Positions 1-8,299 of a stretch of 46,698 nucleotides of DNA are shown here, piece after piece (position 1 is the first letter of the stretch; each line of letters begins with the position of its first letter). The stretch covers positions 1-46,698 of the forward strand of contig NZ_WHTD01000051.1 of the NCBI RefSeq assembly GCF_009379765.1, written 5' to 3'. Position numbers and translations under genes: made by a program. The stretch comes from Actinophytocola sp. Its GTDB lineage: Bacteria > Actinomycetota > Actinomycetes > Mycobacteriales > Pseudonocardiaceae. The notes beneath the pieces are model-generated. The model was not told where the DNA came from and did no database searches. It saw nothing but the letters and a program-made list of their open reading frames with translations.

Positions 1-1068
1 CAGCGCGCTGTACCCGCCGGCGCCCGCCCCGCCGGCCACCGCGGCGACGAGCGCCGATCGCCGCGTGGCGTAGCTCGCCAGGGCGAAGCACCCGGCCGCG
101 GCCCCGCCGGCGAGGGTCTGCAGCGGCAGCCGCAGCACGGACGGCGTGAGCGGGTCGGCCAGCTCCTGCGGCGGCATGCCCAGCCCGACGGCCGCGTTCA
201 GCGCCAGCACCACGCCCGCGATCAGGCCCGCGGTCATCAGCGACACCTCGATGGTGCGGCCGGCGGCGGTGACGTTGTAGCCGGTGATCGCGTCCTGCAC
301 GGTCGACACGACCGACAGCCCGGACAGCAACACCGTGATCGCGGCGGCGACCACCAGCGTCGGCCGGGTCTGGTCCGGCAGCAGGTGGCTCGCGACCAGC
401 GCCAGTGCGGCCGCGGTGGCCAGCGCGCCGCCGACGGCCTGCTGGAAGAAGAACGGCAGCGCCCGCTTGTTGAGCAGCCTGCCGACCCGGTCGACGAGCG
501 CGGTGATCAACCCGGCGAACACCGCCATCGCCGCGTCGCCGCCGATCAGCAGCGCGACCGCGGCGGCCATCCCGGCGTAGGCGAGCGTGGCGAGCCAGCG
601 CGGGTACGGGTGCGGCGCGGTGGTGATCTTGTTCAGCTCGATGTGCGCGTCCCGGACCGTGACCCGGCCCCGGGTGATGTCGTGGACCAGCCGTTCGACC
701 AGCGCGAGCCGGGTGTAGTCGAGGCTGCGCGAGCGGACCACCCGCAGCGAGGTGGTCGGCGGGAGGTCGACCCCGCGATGACACGTGACGGTGATCGAGG
801 TGAAGATCACGTCGACCTCGCAGTGCGGCAGCCCGTAGGCGTTGGCGACGGCGAGGATCGTGGCGGTCGCGTCCGCCGCGCCCGCGCCGGAGGACATCTG
901 CACCTCGCCGATCCTGATGGCCAGGTCGAGTACGAAGTGGACGGTCGACTCGTCCGGCAGGGCCGGGCCCTGCACCGCATCCGGCTGATGCCCGTCGACC
1001 CGCCGTTCCCGGACGAACCGGGGCGGGTCGGGTGCCCGTGCGGACCGGTTCCGCTGGGCGAACCACAC
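1..1068 (-). CDS. Threonine/serine exporter family protein (ThrE/DUF1212), 3' end cut by window edge
   Basis: Reading the minus strand from a GTG at 1068 gives 356 codons without a stop, running off the left edge. The start is set by GGAGG followed by 8 nt and GTG. The N-terminal half is a soluble domain holding SSGAGAADATATILAVANAYG and a short segment ending in TSITVTCHRG. A middle ELNKITTAPHPYPRWLATLAYA stretch follows, then many hydrophobic helices rich in Ala/Gly. This is the DUF1212 plus ThrE_2 layout of the Corynebacterium ThrE exporter, which expels Thr and Ser across the plasma membrane. The family assignment is from recognised motifs; the substrate is inferred. The end of the last helices is missing. 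No neighbouring amino-acid gene supports a pathway role. Confidence 0.85.
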   Translation of the reverse strand, partial: MWFAQRNRSARAPDPPRFVRERRVDGHQPDAVQGPALPDESTVHFVLDLAIRIGEVQMSSGAGAADATATILAVANAYGLPHCEVDVIFTSITVTCHRGVDLPPTTSLRVVRSRSLDYTRLALVERLVHDITRGRVTVRDAHIELNKITTAPHPYPRWLATLAYAGMAAAVALLIGGDAAMAVFAGLITALVDRVGRLLNKRALPFFFQQAVGGALATAAALALVASHLLPDQTRPTLVVAAAITVLLSGLSVVSTVQDAITGYNVTAAGRTIEVSLMTAGLIAGVVLALNAAVGLGMPPQELADPLTPSVLRLPLQTLAGGAAAGCFALASYATRRSALVAAVAGGAGAGGYSAL

Positions 1069-1219
1069 GGCTTTCACCTCCGTTCCGGGCGCTCGTCCAC
1101 GAAGCTGTCCCAGGGCTCATCGAGTTGCCCGGGGCTGGTGTTAATGGGGTACGCCGTGGTCTGGGACACGTGGCCGCCAACGTGACCTACGATGAGCACC
1201 GGCCACCGAGCGTGGCCGT

Positions 1220-1293
1220 GCCGCTGTAGCTCAACTCGGTAGAGCACTCGCCTTGTAAGCGAACGGTTGCGGGTTCAAGTCCTGTCAGCGGCT
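1220..1293 (+). tRNA. tRNA-Thr (anticodon TGT)
   Basis: The cloverleaf can be drawn by hand. The acceptor stem GCCGCTG (1220-1226) pairs fully with CAGCGGC (1286-1292), with discriminator T1293. The D arm is GCTC/GAGC. The anticodon loop CTTGTAA puts TGT at 1254-1256. The T arm is GCGGG, TTCAAGT loop, CCTGT. The first anticodon-stem pair (1247/1263) is a C-A mismatch. CCA is not encoded. TGT reads ACA, a rare threonine codon in such a GC-rich genome. It lies between the exporter gene and the channel-like gene. Confidence 0.95.
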
Positions 1294-1425
1294 CCGTTTT
1301 CGCCGGTCACCCGTTGGGGTGAGCTTGGCGGTCGTGATGTGTGTTACCCCCCGGCTCGGGTATTCCCGGCCCAACGCGCGTCCAGCAGCGGACGTGCCAG
1401 TCGCGCCTGGAAGGGGGCGGTGACG

Positions 1426-2361
1426 GTGCAAACTCCCGCACTCGCGGCCGTTGACTTCGGTCAGGGAATCTCTGACGCGTGGAGCTCGATAGCCTCGTTC
1501 GTACCCAAGTTGCTGGCGTTCCTCGTCATCCTGTTCATCGGCTGGCTGATCGCCAAGGCCATCGCCAAGCTCGTGGACAAGGTCCTGGAAGGGGTCGGGT
1601 TCGACCGGATCGCCGAGCGTGGCGGCATCAAGCGGATGCTCGCGAGAAGCAAGTACGACGCGTCGGACATCATCGCCAAGCTGATCTACTACGCGATCCT
1701 GCTGATCACGCTGCAGCTGGCGTTCGGCGTCTTCGGGCCAAACCCGGTCAGCGACCTGCTCACGGCCGTCGTGGCGTGGCTGCCGAGGGCCGTCGTCGCC
1801 ATCCTGATCATCGTCGTGGTCGGCGCGATCGCGAGCGCGGTCCGCGACATGGTCACCAACCTGCTGGGCGGGCTTTCCTACGGTCCGCTGCTCGGCACGC
1901 TGGCCTCGGTGTTCATCTGGGGCCTCGGCGTCATCGCGGCGCTGAACCAGATCGGGGTGGCCACCGCGGTGACCCTGCCGGTGCTGATCACCGTGCTGGC
2001 CATGATCGGCGGCATCGCGATCGTCGGTGTCGGCGGTGGCCTGATCCGGCCGATGCAGGCCCGCTGGGACCGCTGGCTCGGCCGGGCCGAGGACGAGATC
2101 CCGCACGCCAAGGCGGTCGCCGAGGCCTACCAGCGCGGCCGCGAGGACGCGGCGCGGACCACCGCCCCCGCGGAGGCGCGGACCATGCAGATGCCGCAGC
2201 CCGCGCCGGCGGGTCACGGTGCGCACACCGCCGGTGCTCCGGGCACGCCGGGGATGCCGGCAGGTGGCACGCAGGCCTACCCGCAGCCGCCCCGGCAGGA
2301 TCCCGGCTACCCACAGGAGGGCACCGTGCCGCCCGGTCAGCAACCGCCCCGACGGCCCTGA
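1426..2361 (+). CDS. Membrane protein with conserved TM helices, mechanosensitive-channel-like
   Basis: Predicted 311 residues. I place the start at GTG 1426, about 8 nt after GGGGG (1413-1417). A longer reading would begin inside the tRNA, and the nearby GTG at 1420 is too close to the ribosome site. About five hydrophobic segments follow, at roughly residues 20-50, 85-110, 115-150, 155-175 and 180-205. They include the LVILFIGWLIAKAIAKLVDK pattern of the TM_helix family related to small-conductance mechanosensitive channels. From about residue 240 the tail is Pro/Gly/Gln-rich and probably disordered in the cytoplasm. The canonical MscS beta domain is absent, so gating by tension is only inferred. 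It precedes trehalose genes, which fits osmotic stress. Confidence 0.75.
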   Translation: MQTPALAAVDFGQGISDAWSSIASFVPKLLAFLVILFIGWLIAKAIAKLVDKVLEGVGFDRIAERGGIKRMLARSKYDASDIIAKLIYYAILLITLQLAFGVFGPNPVSDLLTAVVAWLPRAVVAILIIVVVGAIASAVRDMVTNLLGGLSYGPLLGTLASVFIWGLGVIAALNQIGVATAVTLPVLITVLAMIGGIAIVGVGGGLIRPMQARWDRWLGRAEDEIPHAKAVAEAYQRGREDAARTTAPAEARTMQMPQPAPAGHGAHTAGAPGTPGMPAGGTQAYPQPPRQDPGYPQEGTVPPGQQPPRRP

Positions 2362-2550
2362 CCTGGTACTTCCGCGACGGTCGGGCACGCGGTCGCCCGG
2401 CCGTCGCGGCCTGCCCGGACCGCGGCCCGCGGCCGTGCGCCCGGGCGGTTCGCTGCCACGTAAGCGCTTTCGTCGCGGGGGAAAGGTGGAACGGCGCTTC
2501 ATGTGATCCGGATTCCTTGCGGCGGGGGTACTTCCCATCACCCACGCCGA

Positions 2551-2568
2551 TAGAAGGTTGACTAACCT
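2551..2568 (+). promoter_or_regulatory. Possible regulatory inverted repeat upstream of otsA
   Basis: The 245-bp gap before otsA (2362-2606) has no recognisable gene. It contains AGGTT-GACT-AACCT (2555-2568), a 5-bp-arm inverted repeat about 40 bp before the otsA start. It overlaps TTGACT, which could be a -35 element. I cannot find a convincing -10 at proper distance, so this is tentative. Confidence 0.25.
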
Positions 2569-2606
2569 CGAAGGCCGAACGGGGTTTCGAGGGAGGCACG
2601 CCCGGC

Positions 2607-4085
2607 GTGACGGATCACAGCACGACCGACCTTCCGATCGGCAGCACCGGTGGCACCGACGGCGCCGACTTCATCGTCGTCGCCAACCGGTTACCGGTGG
2701 ACCTGGAACGGCTGCCCGACGGCACCGAGCGGTGGAAGCACAGTCCCGGCGGGCTCGTCAGCGCGCTGACCCCGTTCCTGCGCTCGCACAGCGGCGCCTG
2801 GGTCGGCTGGCCCGGTGTCCCCGACGTCGAGGTCGACAAGTTCGCCGACGACGGCATCTGGCTGCACCCGGTCACGCTGAGCTCCGACGAGGTGCGTGAC
2901 TACTACGAGGGCTTCTCCAACGCCACCCTCTGGCCGCTCTACCACGACGTCGTCGCGACGCCTGTGTTCGACCGCGGCTGGTGGGACAGCTACGTCAAGG
3001 TCAACCGAAGGTTCGCCGACGCCTGCGCGCAGATCGCCGCCGAGGGCGCCATCGTCTGGGTGCAGGACTACCAGCTGCAGCTGGTCCCCGCGATGCTCCG
3101 CGAGCAACGGCCCGACCTGCGCATCGGCTTCTTCCTGCACATCCCGTTCCCACCCACCGAGCTGTTCATGCAGCTGCCGTGGCGCGCGGAGATCATCCGC
3201 GGCCTGCTCGGCGCGGACCTCGTCGGCTTCCACCGGCCGGGCGGCGCGCAGAACTACCTCTGGCTGGCGCGGCGGCTCATCGGCCTCGAGCCCAGCCGGG
3301 GCGCGGTCGGCGTGCGCACCCGACCCGGCATCGTCCAGGTCGGCGACCGCTCGGTGCGGGTCGGCGCGTTCCCCATCTCGATCGACTCCCAGGGCCTGGA
3401 CGCCATCGCCCGCAGCCGCGAGGCCATCCAGCGCGCGAGGCAGATCCGGGCCGACCTGGGCAACCCGCGCAAGATCATCCTGGGCGTCGACCGGCTCGAC
3501 TACACCAAGGGCATCGACCTGCGGCTCTACGCGCTGCAGGAGCTGCTCGCCGAAGGGCGGGTCGACCCGTCCGAGGTCGCCATGGTCCAGCTCGCCACAC
3601 CCAGCCGCGAGCGGATCGAGCACTACCAGCGGATGCGTGGCGAGATCGAGCAGGTCGTCAGCCGGATCAACGGCGAGTTCGCCCGGGTCGGCCGGCCGGT
3701 CGTGCACTACCTGCACCAGTCGATCGACCGCAAGGAGCTCGTGGCGTTCTTCTCCGCGGCCGACGTCATGCTCGTCACCCCGGTCCGGGACGGCATGAAC
3801 CTCGTCTGCAAGGAGTACGTCGCCTGCCGGCACGACCTCGGCGGAGCGCTCGTGCTCAGCGAGTTCGCGGGCGCCGCGGCCGAGCTGACCAGCGCGTTCC
3901 TGGTCAACCCACACGACCTGGACGGCGTCAAGAACGCCATGCACGCGGCATTGACGCTCGACCCGGCCGAGGGCAGGCGCCGGATGCGGGCGCTGCGCCG
4001 CCAGGTGCTCACCCACGACGTCGACCGCTGGGCCCGCTCGTTCCTCGAGGCCCTGCGGCCCTCGGCGCAGGAAGCGGTGATCTGA
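2607..4085 (+). CDS. otsA: Trehalose-6-phosphate synthase (GT20)
   Basis: 492 residues, starting at GTG 2607 after GGGAGG. It joins glucose from a nucleotide sugar (UDP-, or in many actinomycetes also ADP- or GDP-glucose) to glucose-6-phosphate in the cytoplasm. Family signatures are in order: [10 protein letters not shown] at the N-terminus, SPGGLVSAL with [46 protein letters not shown] in the nucleotide-sugar domain, and [13 protein letters not shown] near the C-terminus. Length is normal for bacterial OtsA. A stem-loop follows directly, then 237 bp before the phosphatase fusion gene on the same strand. Donor preference cannot be read from the sequence. No anomalies are seen. Confidence 0.96.
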   Translation: MTDHSTTDLPIGSTGGTDGADFIVVANRLPVDLERLPDGTERWKHSPGGLVSALTPFLRSHSGAWVGWPGVPDVEVDKFADDGIWLHPVTLSSDEVRDYYEGFSNATLWPLYHDVVATPVFDRGWWDSYVKVNRRFADACAQIAAEGAIVWVQDYQLQLVPAMLREQRPDLRIGFFLHIPFPPTELFMQLPWRAEIIRGLLGADLVGFHRPGGAQNYLWLARRLIGLEPSRGAVGVRTRPGIVQVGDRSVRVGAFPISIDSQGLDAIARSREAIQRARQIRADLGNPRKIILGVDRLDYTKGIDLRLYALQELLAEGRVDPSEVAMVQLATPSRERIEHYQRMRGEIEQVVSRINGEFARVGRPVVHYLHQSIDRKELVAFFSAADVMLVTPVRDGMNLVCKEYVACRHDLGGALVLSEFAGAAAELTSAFLVNPHDLDGVKNAMHAALTLDPAEGRRRMRALRRQVLTHDVDRWARSFLEALRPSAQEAVI

Positions 4086-4087
4086 GC

Positions 4088-4115
4088 GGGCCGCGGCGGC
4101 AGCGGCCGCGGTCCC
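4088..4115 (+). terminator. Stem-loop just after otsA
   Basis: GGGCCGCGGC (4088-4097) pairs with GCCGCGGTCCC (4105-4115) with one bulged T, leaving a 7-nt loop. It begins 3 nt after the otsA stop codon. There is no T-run, which is common for actinobacterial terminators. It may end or attenuate transcription before the downstream phosphatase fusion. Confidence 0.4.
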
Positions 4116-4322
4116 GGTGCCGACCGTGTGGATCATGACGACGCGGCCGAAGGTGATCACCCGCATGCGGCAGCCGCGGCGTATGGCCGTCGTTGACGGG
4201 CGATACAGTGCGGCTCTGCCGCGGTGTGCCAGTTTGAGACGAGTGTGAGCACACACCCCATTGCGAGAGAGTCGAACGACCGTGACCGTTGCACCCCTGC
4301 GCCCCCGCACGAGGTCCGCGCC

Positions 4323-6854
4323 ATGACCGCTGAGGCCCTCCCCGCGGAGCTGCGGCGAGCGATCGTCCAGATCGCCCGCACTCCCCGCCTGCTGGTCGCC
4401 TGCGACTACGACGGCACGCTCGCGCCGATCGTGGAGATCCCGGAGCAGGCCCGCCCGATGACCGAGTCGGTCGGCGCCCTGCGCTCGCTCGCCGGCCTGC
4501 ACGAGACCACCACCGCGGTGATCTCCGGCCGGGCGCTGCGAGACCTCGCCACCCTCTCTCGGCTGCCCTCCGAGGTGCACCTCGTCGGCAGCCACGGCTC
4601 GGAGTTCGACATCGGCTTCGTGCACGCGCTCGACGGGCACGCCCGCGCCCTGCACCGCAGGCTCGACGCCGAGCTCGAGCGGCTCACCGCCGACGAGCCG
4701 GGAGTGCAGCTCGAGGTCAAGCCGGCGAGCATCGCCGTGCACACCCGGCGCGCCGAGCCCGACGTGTCCGCGCGGGTCTCCTCGGCGGTCCGGTCCGGGC
4801 CGTGCACGTGGGACGGCGTGCAGGTCACCGAGGGCAAGGAGGTCATCGAGCTCGCGGTCGTGCAGACCGACAAGGGCCGCGCGCTCGACGTGCTGCGCCA
4901 CCAGGTCGGGGCCACCGCAGCGGTGTTCGTCGGCGACGACGTCACCGACGAGAAGGCCTTCGCCCGGCTGTCCGGGCCGGATCTCGGCGTCAAGGTCGGG
5001 CAAGGCCAGACCCTCGCCGGGTTCCGCATCGCCGACCCGACCGAGGTCGGCATGGTGCTCGCGTTCCTGCTGGAGGAACGGCGCAACTGGCTCTACGGCG
5101 AGCAGGCGCCGCCCATCGAGCGGCTGACCATGCTGGCGAGCGAGCGCTCGGTGGCGTTGCTCACGCCCGACGCCCGGCTCACCTGGATGTGCCACCCCGA
5201 GCCGGACTCCGCCGCGGTGTTCGCGGACCTGGTCGGCGGCGCGTCCGCGGGCCACTTCTCGATCACCCCGGAGCGCGGCGGGCTCCCGCTGGGCCAGCGC
5301 TACCTGCCGGGCACGATGACGGTCGAGACGCGCTGGTCGGGCCTGCTGGTCACGGACTACCTCGACCACTACTCCTACGGCCACCGCACCGATCTCGTGC
5401 GGGTCGTCTCCGGCACCGCGGCGGCGGTGGTCGAGTTCGCGCCGCGGCCGGAGTTCGCCCAGGTGCAGGTCCGGCTCATCCCGTCCGACGACGGCCTGCG
5501 GGTGCTCGGCACGTCCGACCCGGTCGCGCTGCGCGCCCCTGGTGTGGTCTGGGAGATCAGCTCGGACGGCATGCACGACACGGCCCGCGCGGTGGTCGCG
5601 CCCACGCCGGACACGCCGGTCGTGCTGGAGCTGCGCTGCGGCACCAACGACCTCGACCCGCACAAGGTGCCCGAGCGCGAGCGGGCCGCCCGCTCTGCGG
5701 CGTACTGGTCCGAGTGGCTCGACGGGCTGTCGCTGCCGCCGGTGGAGAAGGACCTGGTCGCCCGGTCCGCGCTCACCCTGCGCGGGCTCTGCCACGCGGA
5801 GACCGGCGCGATCATGGCCGCGGCCACCACGTCGCTGCCCGAGGAGCTCGGCGGCATCCGCAACTGGGACTACCGCTACTGCTGGCTGCGCGACGGCGCG
5901 ATGACCGCCAGGGCGCTGGCGTCGGTCGGCTCGGTCGCCGAGGCCGAGGGCTTCCTCACCTGGCTGCACAGGGTGCTCGCCACCCTGCCCGGCCCGGAGC
6001 TGCTGCACCCGCTGTACACGATCGCCGGCACGACGCTGCCCGCCGAGGCGGTGATCGACACGCTGCCCGGGTACGCGGGCTCCCGCCCGGTGCGCGTCGG
6101 CAACCTCGCCAACCAGCAGGTCCAGCTGGACGTGTTCGGCCCGGTCGTGGATCTCGTGGCGGCGCTGTCCGAGACCCGGGGCAAGCTCACCGACGACGAC
6201 TGGCGCATGGTCTGCGCGATGGCCGAGGCCGTGGCGCGCCGCTGGCACGAGCCCGACCACGGCATCTGGGAGGAGCGGCACCGGCCGCGCCACCACGTGT
6301 ACTCCAAGGTCATGTGCTGGCTCACCATCGACCGCGCGGTCAAGCTGGCCGAGGCGCACGGCCGCGAGGTCGAGCCGAGCTGGCCGGGCCTGCGCGACCA
6401 GATCGCCGAGGACGTGCTCACCAACGGCTGGAACGACGAGGTCCGCTCCTACACCACCGCCTACGACGGCACCGACCTCGACGCCGCGACCCTGCTCATC
6501 GGCATGGTCGGCCTGCTGGACCCGAGCGACGAACGTTTCCACGCCACGGTCACCGCCACGGAGGCGGAGCTCCGCAGCGGCTCGACGGTCTACCGCTACC
6601 ACCGCGACGACGGCCTCCCCGGCAACGAGGGCGGCTTCCACCTGTGCGCGGCCTGGATGATCGAGGCGTACCTGCTCACCGGCCGCCGCACGGAGGCGGA
6701 GGACCTGTTCGCCCAGATCGTCGACGCCGTCGGCCCGACCGGGCTGCTGCCCGAGGAGTACGACCCGGTGGCCGAGCGCTCGCTGGGCAACCACCCGCAG
6801 GCGTACTCGCACCTGGGCCTCATCCGCTGCGCGCAGCTCCTCTCCGTCATGTGA
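4323..6854 (+). CDS. otsB: Trehalose-6-phosphate phosphatase fused to GH15 glucoamylase/trehalase-like domain
   Basis: 843 residues from ATG 4323, with GAGG 8 nt upstream. An earlier in-frame start at 4224 adds non-conserved sequence. Residues about 1-250 are a HAD-type OtsB: CDYDGTLAP with D28 and D30, VISGRALRDL, GSHGSEF and FVGDDVTDEKAF. Residues about 270-843 form a GH15 domain: RNWDYRYCWLRDG near 513, GIWEER near 647 (likely acid Glu), NEGGFHLCAAWMIEAY near 770 and LPEEYDP near 808 (likely base Glu). Mycobacterial GH15 enzymes of this type are trehalases, so one chain may both make trehalose from its phosphate and hydrolyse it. That second activity is inference; a maltose or other alpha-glucoside substrate is possible. 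It follows otsA on the same strand. Confidence 0.92.
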   Translation: MTAEALPAELRRAIVQIARTPRLLVACDYDGTLAPIVEIPEQARPMTESVGALRSLAGLHETTTAVISGRALRDLATLSRLPSEVHLVGSHGSEFDIGFVHALDGHARALHRRLDAELERLTADEPGVQLEVKPASIAVHTRRAEPDVSARVSSAVRSGPCTWDGVQVTEGKEVIELAVVQTDKGRALDVLRHQVGATAAVFVGDDVTDEKAFARLSGPDLGVKVGQGQTLAGFRIADPTEVGMVLAFLLEERRNWLYGEQAPPIERLTMLASERSVALLTPDARLTWMCHPEPDSAAVFADLVGGASAGHFSITPERGGLPLGQRYLPGTMTVETRWSGLLVTDYLDHYSYGHRTDLVRVVSGTAAAVVEFAPRPEFAQVQVRLIPSDDGLRVLGTSDPVALRAPGVVWEISSDGMHDTARAVVAPTPDTPVVLELRCGTNDLDPHKVPERERAARSAAYWSEWLDGLSLPPVEKDLVARSALTLRGLCHAETGAIMAAATTSLPEELGGIRNWDYRYCWLRDGAMTARALASVGSVAEAEGFLTWLHRVLATLPGPELLHPLYTIAGTTLPAEAVIDTLPGYAGSRPVRVGNLANQQVQLDVFGPVVDLVAALSETRGKLTDDDWRMVCAMAEAVARRWHEPDHGIWEERHRPRHHVYSKVMCWLTIDRAVKLAEAHGREVEPSWPGLRDQIAEDVLTNGWNDEVRSYTTAYDGTDLDAATLLIGMVGLLDPSDERFHATVTATEAELRSGSTVYRYHRDDGLPGNEGGFHLCAAWMIEAYLLTGRRTEAEDLFAQIVDAVGPTGLLPEEYDPVAERSLGNHPQAYSHLGLIRCAQLLSVM

Positions 6855-6894
6855 ACACCTGCCGGGTCTTCGGGCAACACATGGTGTGCGGACG

Positions 6895-7177
6895 ATGACC
6901 CGACGAGAGCCCTCCGACGACCCGCCGGTCGACCGGGACCGCCCCTACCTCGGTGGTCCCGAGCCCGCGGTGGAGTTCGGCCGGCTGTTCGACACCTACG
7001 CCCGACCGCTGCACCGCTACCTGGCGCGCCGGGTCGGCGCGGACGCGGCGCACGACCTCGTTAGTGAGCTTGCGAGCGAACCATGTGACAGGGTGACCGC
7101 GAGCGGCTCGACCGAGCCCGCGAGGGGGAGTCGTGCGTGAGACGTTCCTCGTCGCCCTGAACCAGCGGCACACCTAC
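6895..7177 (+). pseudogene. RNA polymerase sigma-70 (ECF-like) N-terminal relic, interrupted and truncated
   Basis: From ATG 6895 the product reads into EFGRLFDTYARPLHRYLARRVGADAA-HDLVSE, a sigma region-2 start. The frame is then broken at 7069-7141. It resumes in another frame at 7142 with TFLVALNQRHTY, the expected next residues of region 2. After Tyr (7177) similarity stops and the 3' end of the opposite-strand ArsR gene begins at 7184. Regions 2.3 to 4 are therefore gone. Removing the 73-bp insert restores a seamless S-E-T-F-L junction. The relic is clearly non-functional. Confidence 0.8.
7069..7141. mobile_element. 73-bp insertion flanked by GTGAG direct repeats
   Basis: GTGAG occurs at 7064-7068 and again at 7137-7141. 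Deleting one copy plus the sequence between them joins codons S-E (7063-7068) to T-F-L (7142 on) of the sigma relic. The insert is 73 bp, so it shifts the frame. It contains nested inverted repeats, for example GGCTCG-AC-CGAGCC. It resembles a small REP/MITE-type unit with a 5-bp target duplication. It has no coding capacity of its own. Confidence 0.6.
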
Positions 7178-7183
7178 GTCCCG

Positions 7184-7531
7184 CTACTCGGCTTCCCGGC
7201 GGCGGTCGCGCTTGCCGCGGGCGATCTCGGTGGCCAGCGCGCTCAGGTGCGGGGTCCAGAAGCGGCGGAAGTGGTCGAGCCACTGGTCTGCCTCGCGCAA
7301 CGGCGCCGGGTCGACAGCGTAGAGGCGGCGGGTGCCCTCGGCGCGGACCCGGGCGAACCCGTTCTCGCGGAGTACCTTCAGGTGCTGGGAGACGGCGGGC
7401 TGGGTGATGCCGAACTCCGCCTGCACGACCGCCGAGACCTCGCCGGCCGCCTGCTCTCCGTCGGCGAGCAGCTCCAGGATGCGGCGGCGGACCGGGTCGC
7501 CGAGGACATCGAAGGCGTGCACGTCAGCCAC
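7184..7531 (-). CDS. ArsR-family winged-helix transcriptional regulator
   Basis: 115 residues from GTG 7531. The N-terminus FDVLGDPVRRRILELLADGE and the recognition region ITQPAVSQHLKVLRENGFARVRAEGTRRLYAVDP are typical of the ArsR/HTH_20 subgroup. That subgroup often regulates a neighbouring SRPBCC or transport gene. There are no cysteine metal ligands (no CxC near the recognition helix), so a metal sensor role is unlikely. The C-terminal part has WLDHFRRFWTPHLSALATEI. It is divergent from the phosphodiesterase gene, with only 38 bp between starts, so it probably controls that promoter and its own. Its 3' end abuts the sigma-factor relic. Confidence 0.88.
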   Translation of the reverse strand: MADVHAFDVLGDPVRRRILELLADGEQAAGEVSAVVQAEFGITQPAVSQHLKVLRENGFARVRAEGTRRLYAVDPAPLREADQWLDHFRRFWTPHLSALATEIARGKRDRRREAE

Positions 7532-7569
7532 GGTAACCGATCGGTCCTCAGATAGATCAAAGGTGAAGT

Positions 7570-8061
7570 GTGAGGGTTGTGGTCCTGGCCGACACGCACG
7601 CGCCGCGCCGGTGGACGACCTGCCCGCCCCGGGTGGCCGACGAGCTGCGCGGCGCCGACGTGATCCTGCACGCCGGTGACGTGTGCGTGCCGTCGGTGCT
7701 CGACGAGCTGGCCGGGTTCGCGCCGGTGCACGCGGTGGCCGGCAACAACGACGGGCCGGACGTGCTGGCCTGGGGCGCGCCCGAGACGCTGGACCTGGAC
7801 CTGGCCGGCCTGCGGGTGGCGATGATCCACGACAGCGGGCCCAAGGACGGGCGCACCGCGCGGATGCGCCGCCTGTTCCCGGAGGCGGACCTGGTGGTGT
7901 TCGGTCACTCGCACATCCCGCTCGACGAGACCGGCCACGGGGTGCGGATCTTCAACCCGGGCTCGCCCACCGACCGGCGCCGGCAGCCGCACGGGACGGT
8001 CGGGGTGCTGGAGATCGCCGGCGGTGAGCTGGCCTCGGCGCGGATCGTCCAGGTGACCTAG
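7570..8061 (+). CDS. Calcineurin-like metallophosphoesterase (YfcE/MJ0936 type)
   Basis: 163 residues from GTG 7570, with AAAGG upstream. Metal-binding motifs are in order: VVLADTHAP (D and H), ILHAGDV (GD), VAGNNDGPD (GNND), MIHDSG and VFGHSHIP (GHSH), then FNPGSPTDRR. This is a compact cytoplasmic phosphodiesterase of about family length, with two metal ions at the active site. The natural substrate is unknown for most members. The stop codon TAG (8059-8061) is at the same time the left end of a MITE-like element. Divergent from arsR. Confidence 0.9.
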   Translation: MRVVVLADTHAPRRWTTCPPRVADELRGADVILHAGDVCVPSVLDELAGFAPVHAVAGNNDGPDVLAWGAPETLDLDLAGLRVAMIHDSGPKDGRTARMRRLFPEADLVVFGHSHIPLDETGHGVRIFNPGSPTDRRRQPHGTVGVLEIAGGELASARIVQVT

Positions 8062-8224
8062 TGCCCCCCGCCGGAAGTTCGTCACATGATTCGCCGGCCC
8101 AGCTTCCTGCTGGCGGCGTTGCCGGTCCGCCCGAGTACAACCCGGTACGAGGACGAACCGGCGCCTTGCCAGCAGAAACCTGGACTCGCCGACTCACGCA
8201 ACAGACTCCCGGCGGGGGACACTA
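8059..8224. mobile_element. MITE-like inverted-repeat element, copy 1 (diverged ends)
   Basis: 166 bp bounded by TA within CTAG at both ends (8058-8061 and 8222-8225). The left end reads TAGTGCCCCCCGCCGGAAG. The right end read backwards is TAGTGTCCCCCGCCGGGAG. The terminal repeats differ from copies 2 and 3 outside TAGTG. The core GTACAACCCGGTACGAG followed by CGCCTTGCCAG is shared with them. No coding capacity. The TAG of the left end serves as the stop codon of the upstream phosphodiesterase. Confidence 0.7.
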
Positions 8225-8299
8225 GCCGGTCTCGAGCCCGGTTCGAGGCGGGCGCGATGTCATGGTCGAGCGGTTCTCGACCCGACCAGGAGGTGCGGC

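Noticed and set aside
284..1229. Plus-strand open frames across the first kilobase
   Set aside because: They are antisense shadows of the minus-strand ThrE-type exporter, which has the domain motifs and a good ribosome site.
1285..2541. Minus-strand open frame opposite the channel-like gene
   Set aside because: Arg/Asp-rich shadow; the plus-strand frame has conserved transmembrane helices.
4009..4254. Small minus-strand frame between otsA and otsB
   Set aside because: No ribosome site, no family pattern, and it overlaps the otsA end.
2691..6812. A 1373-codon open frame on the minus strand
   Set aside because: It is wholly antisense to otsA and the otsB-GH15 gene, is Arg/Ala/Gly-rich like codon-bias shadows, and shows no recognisable domain.
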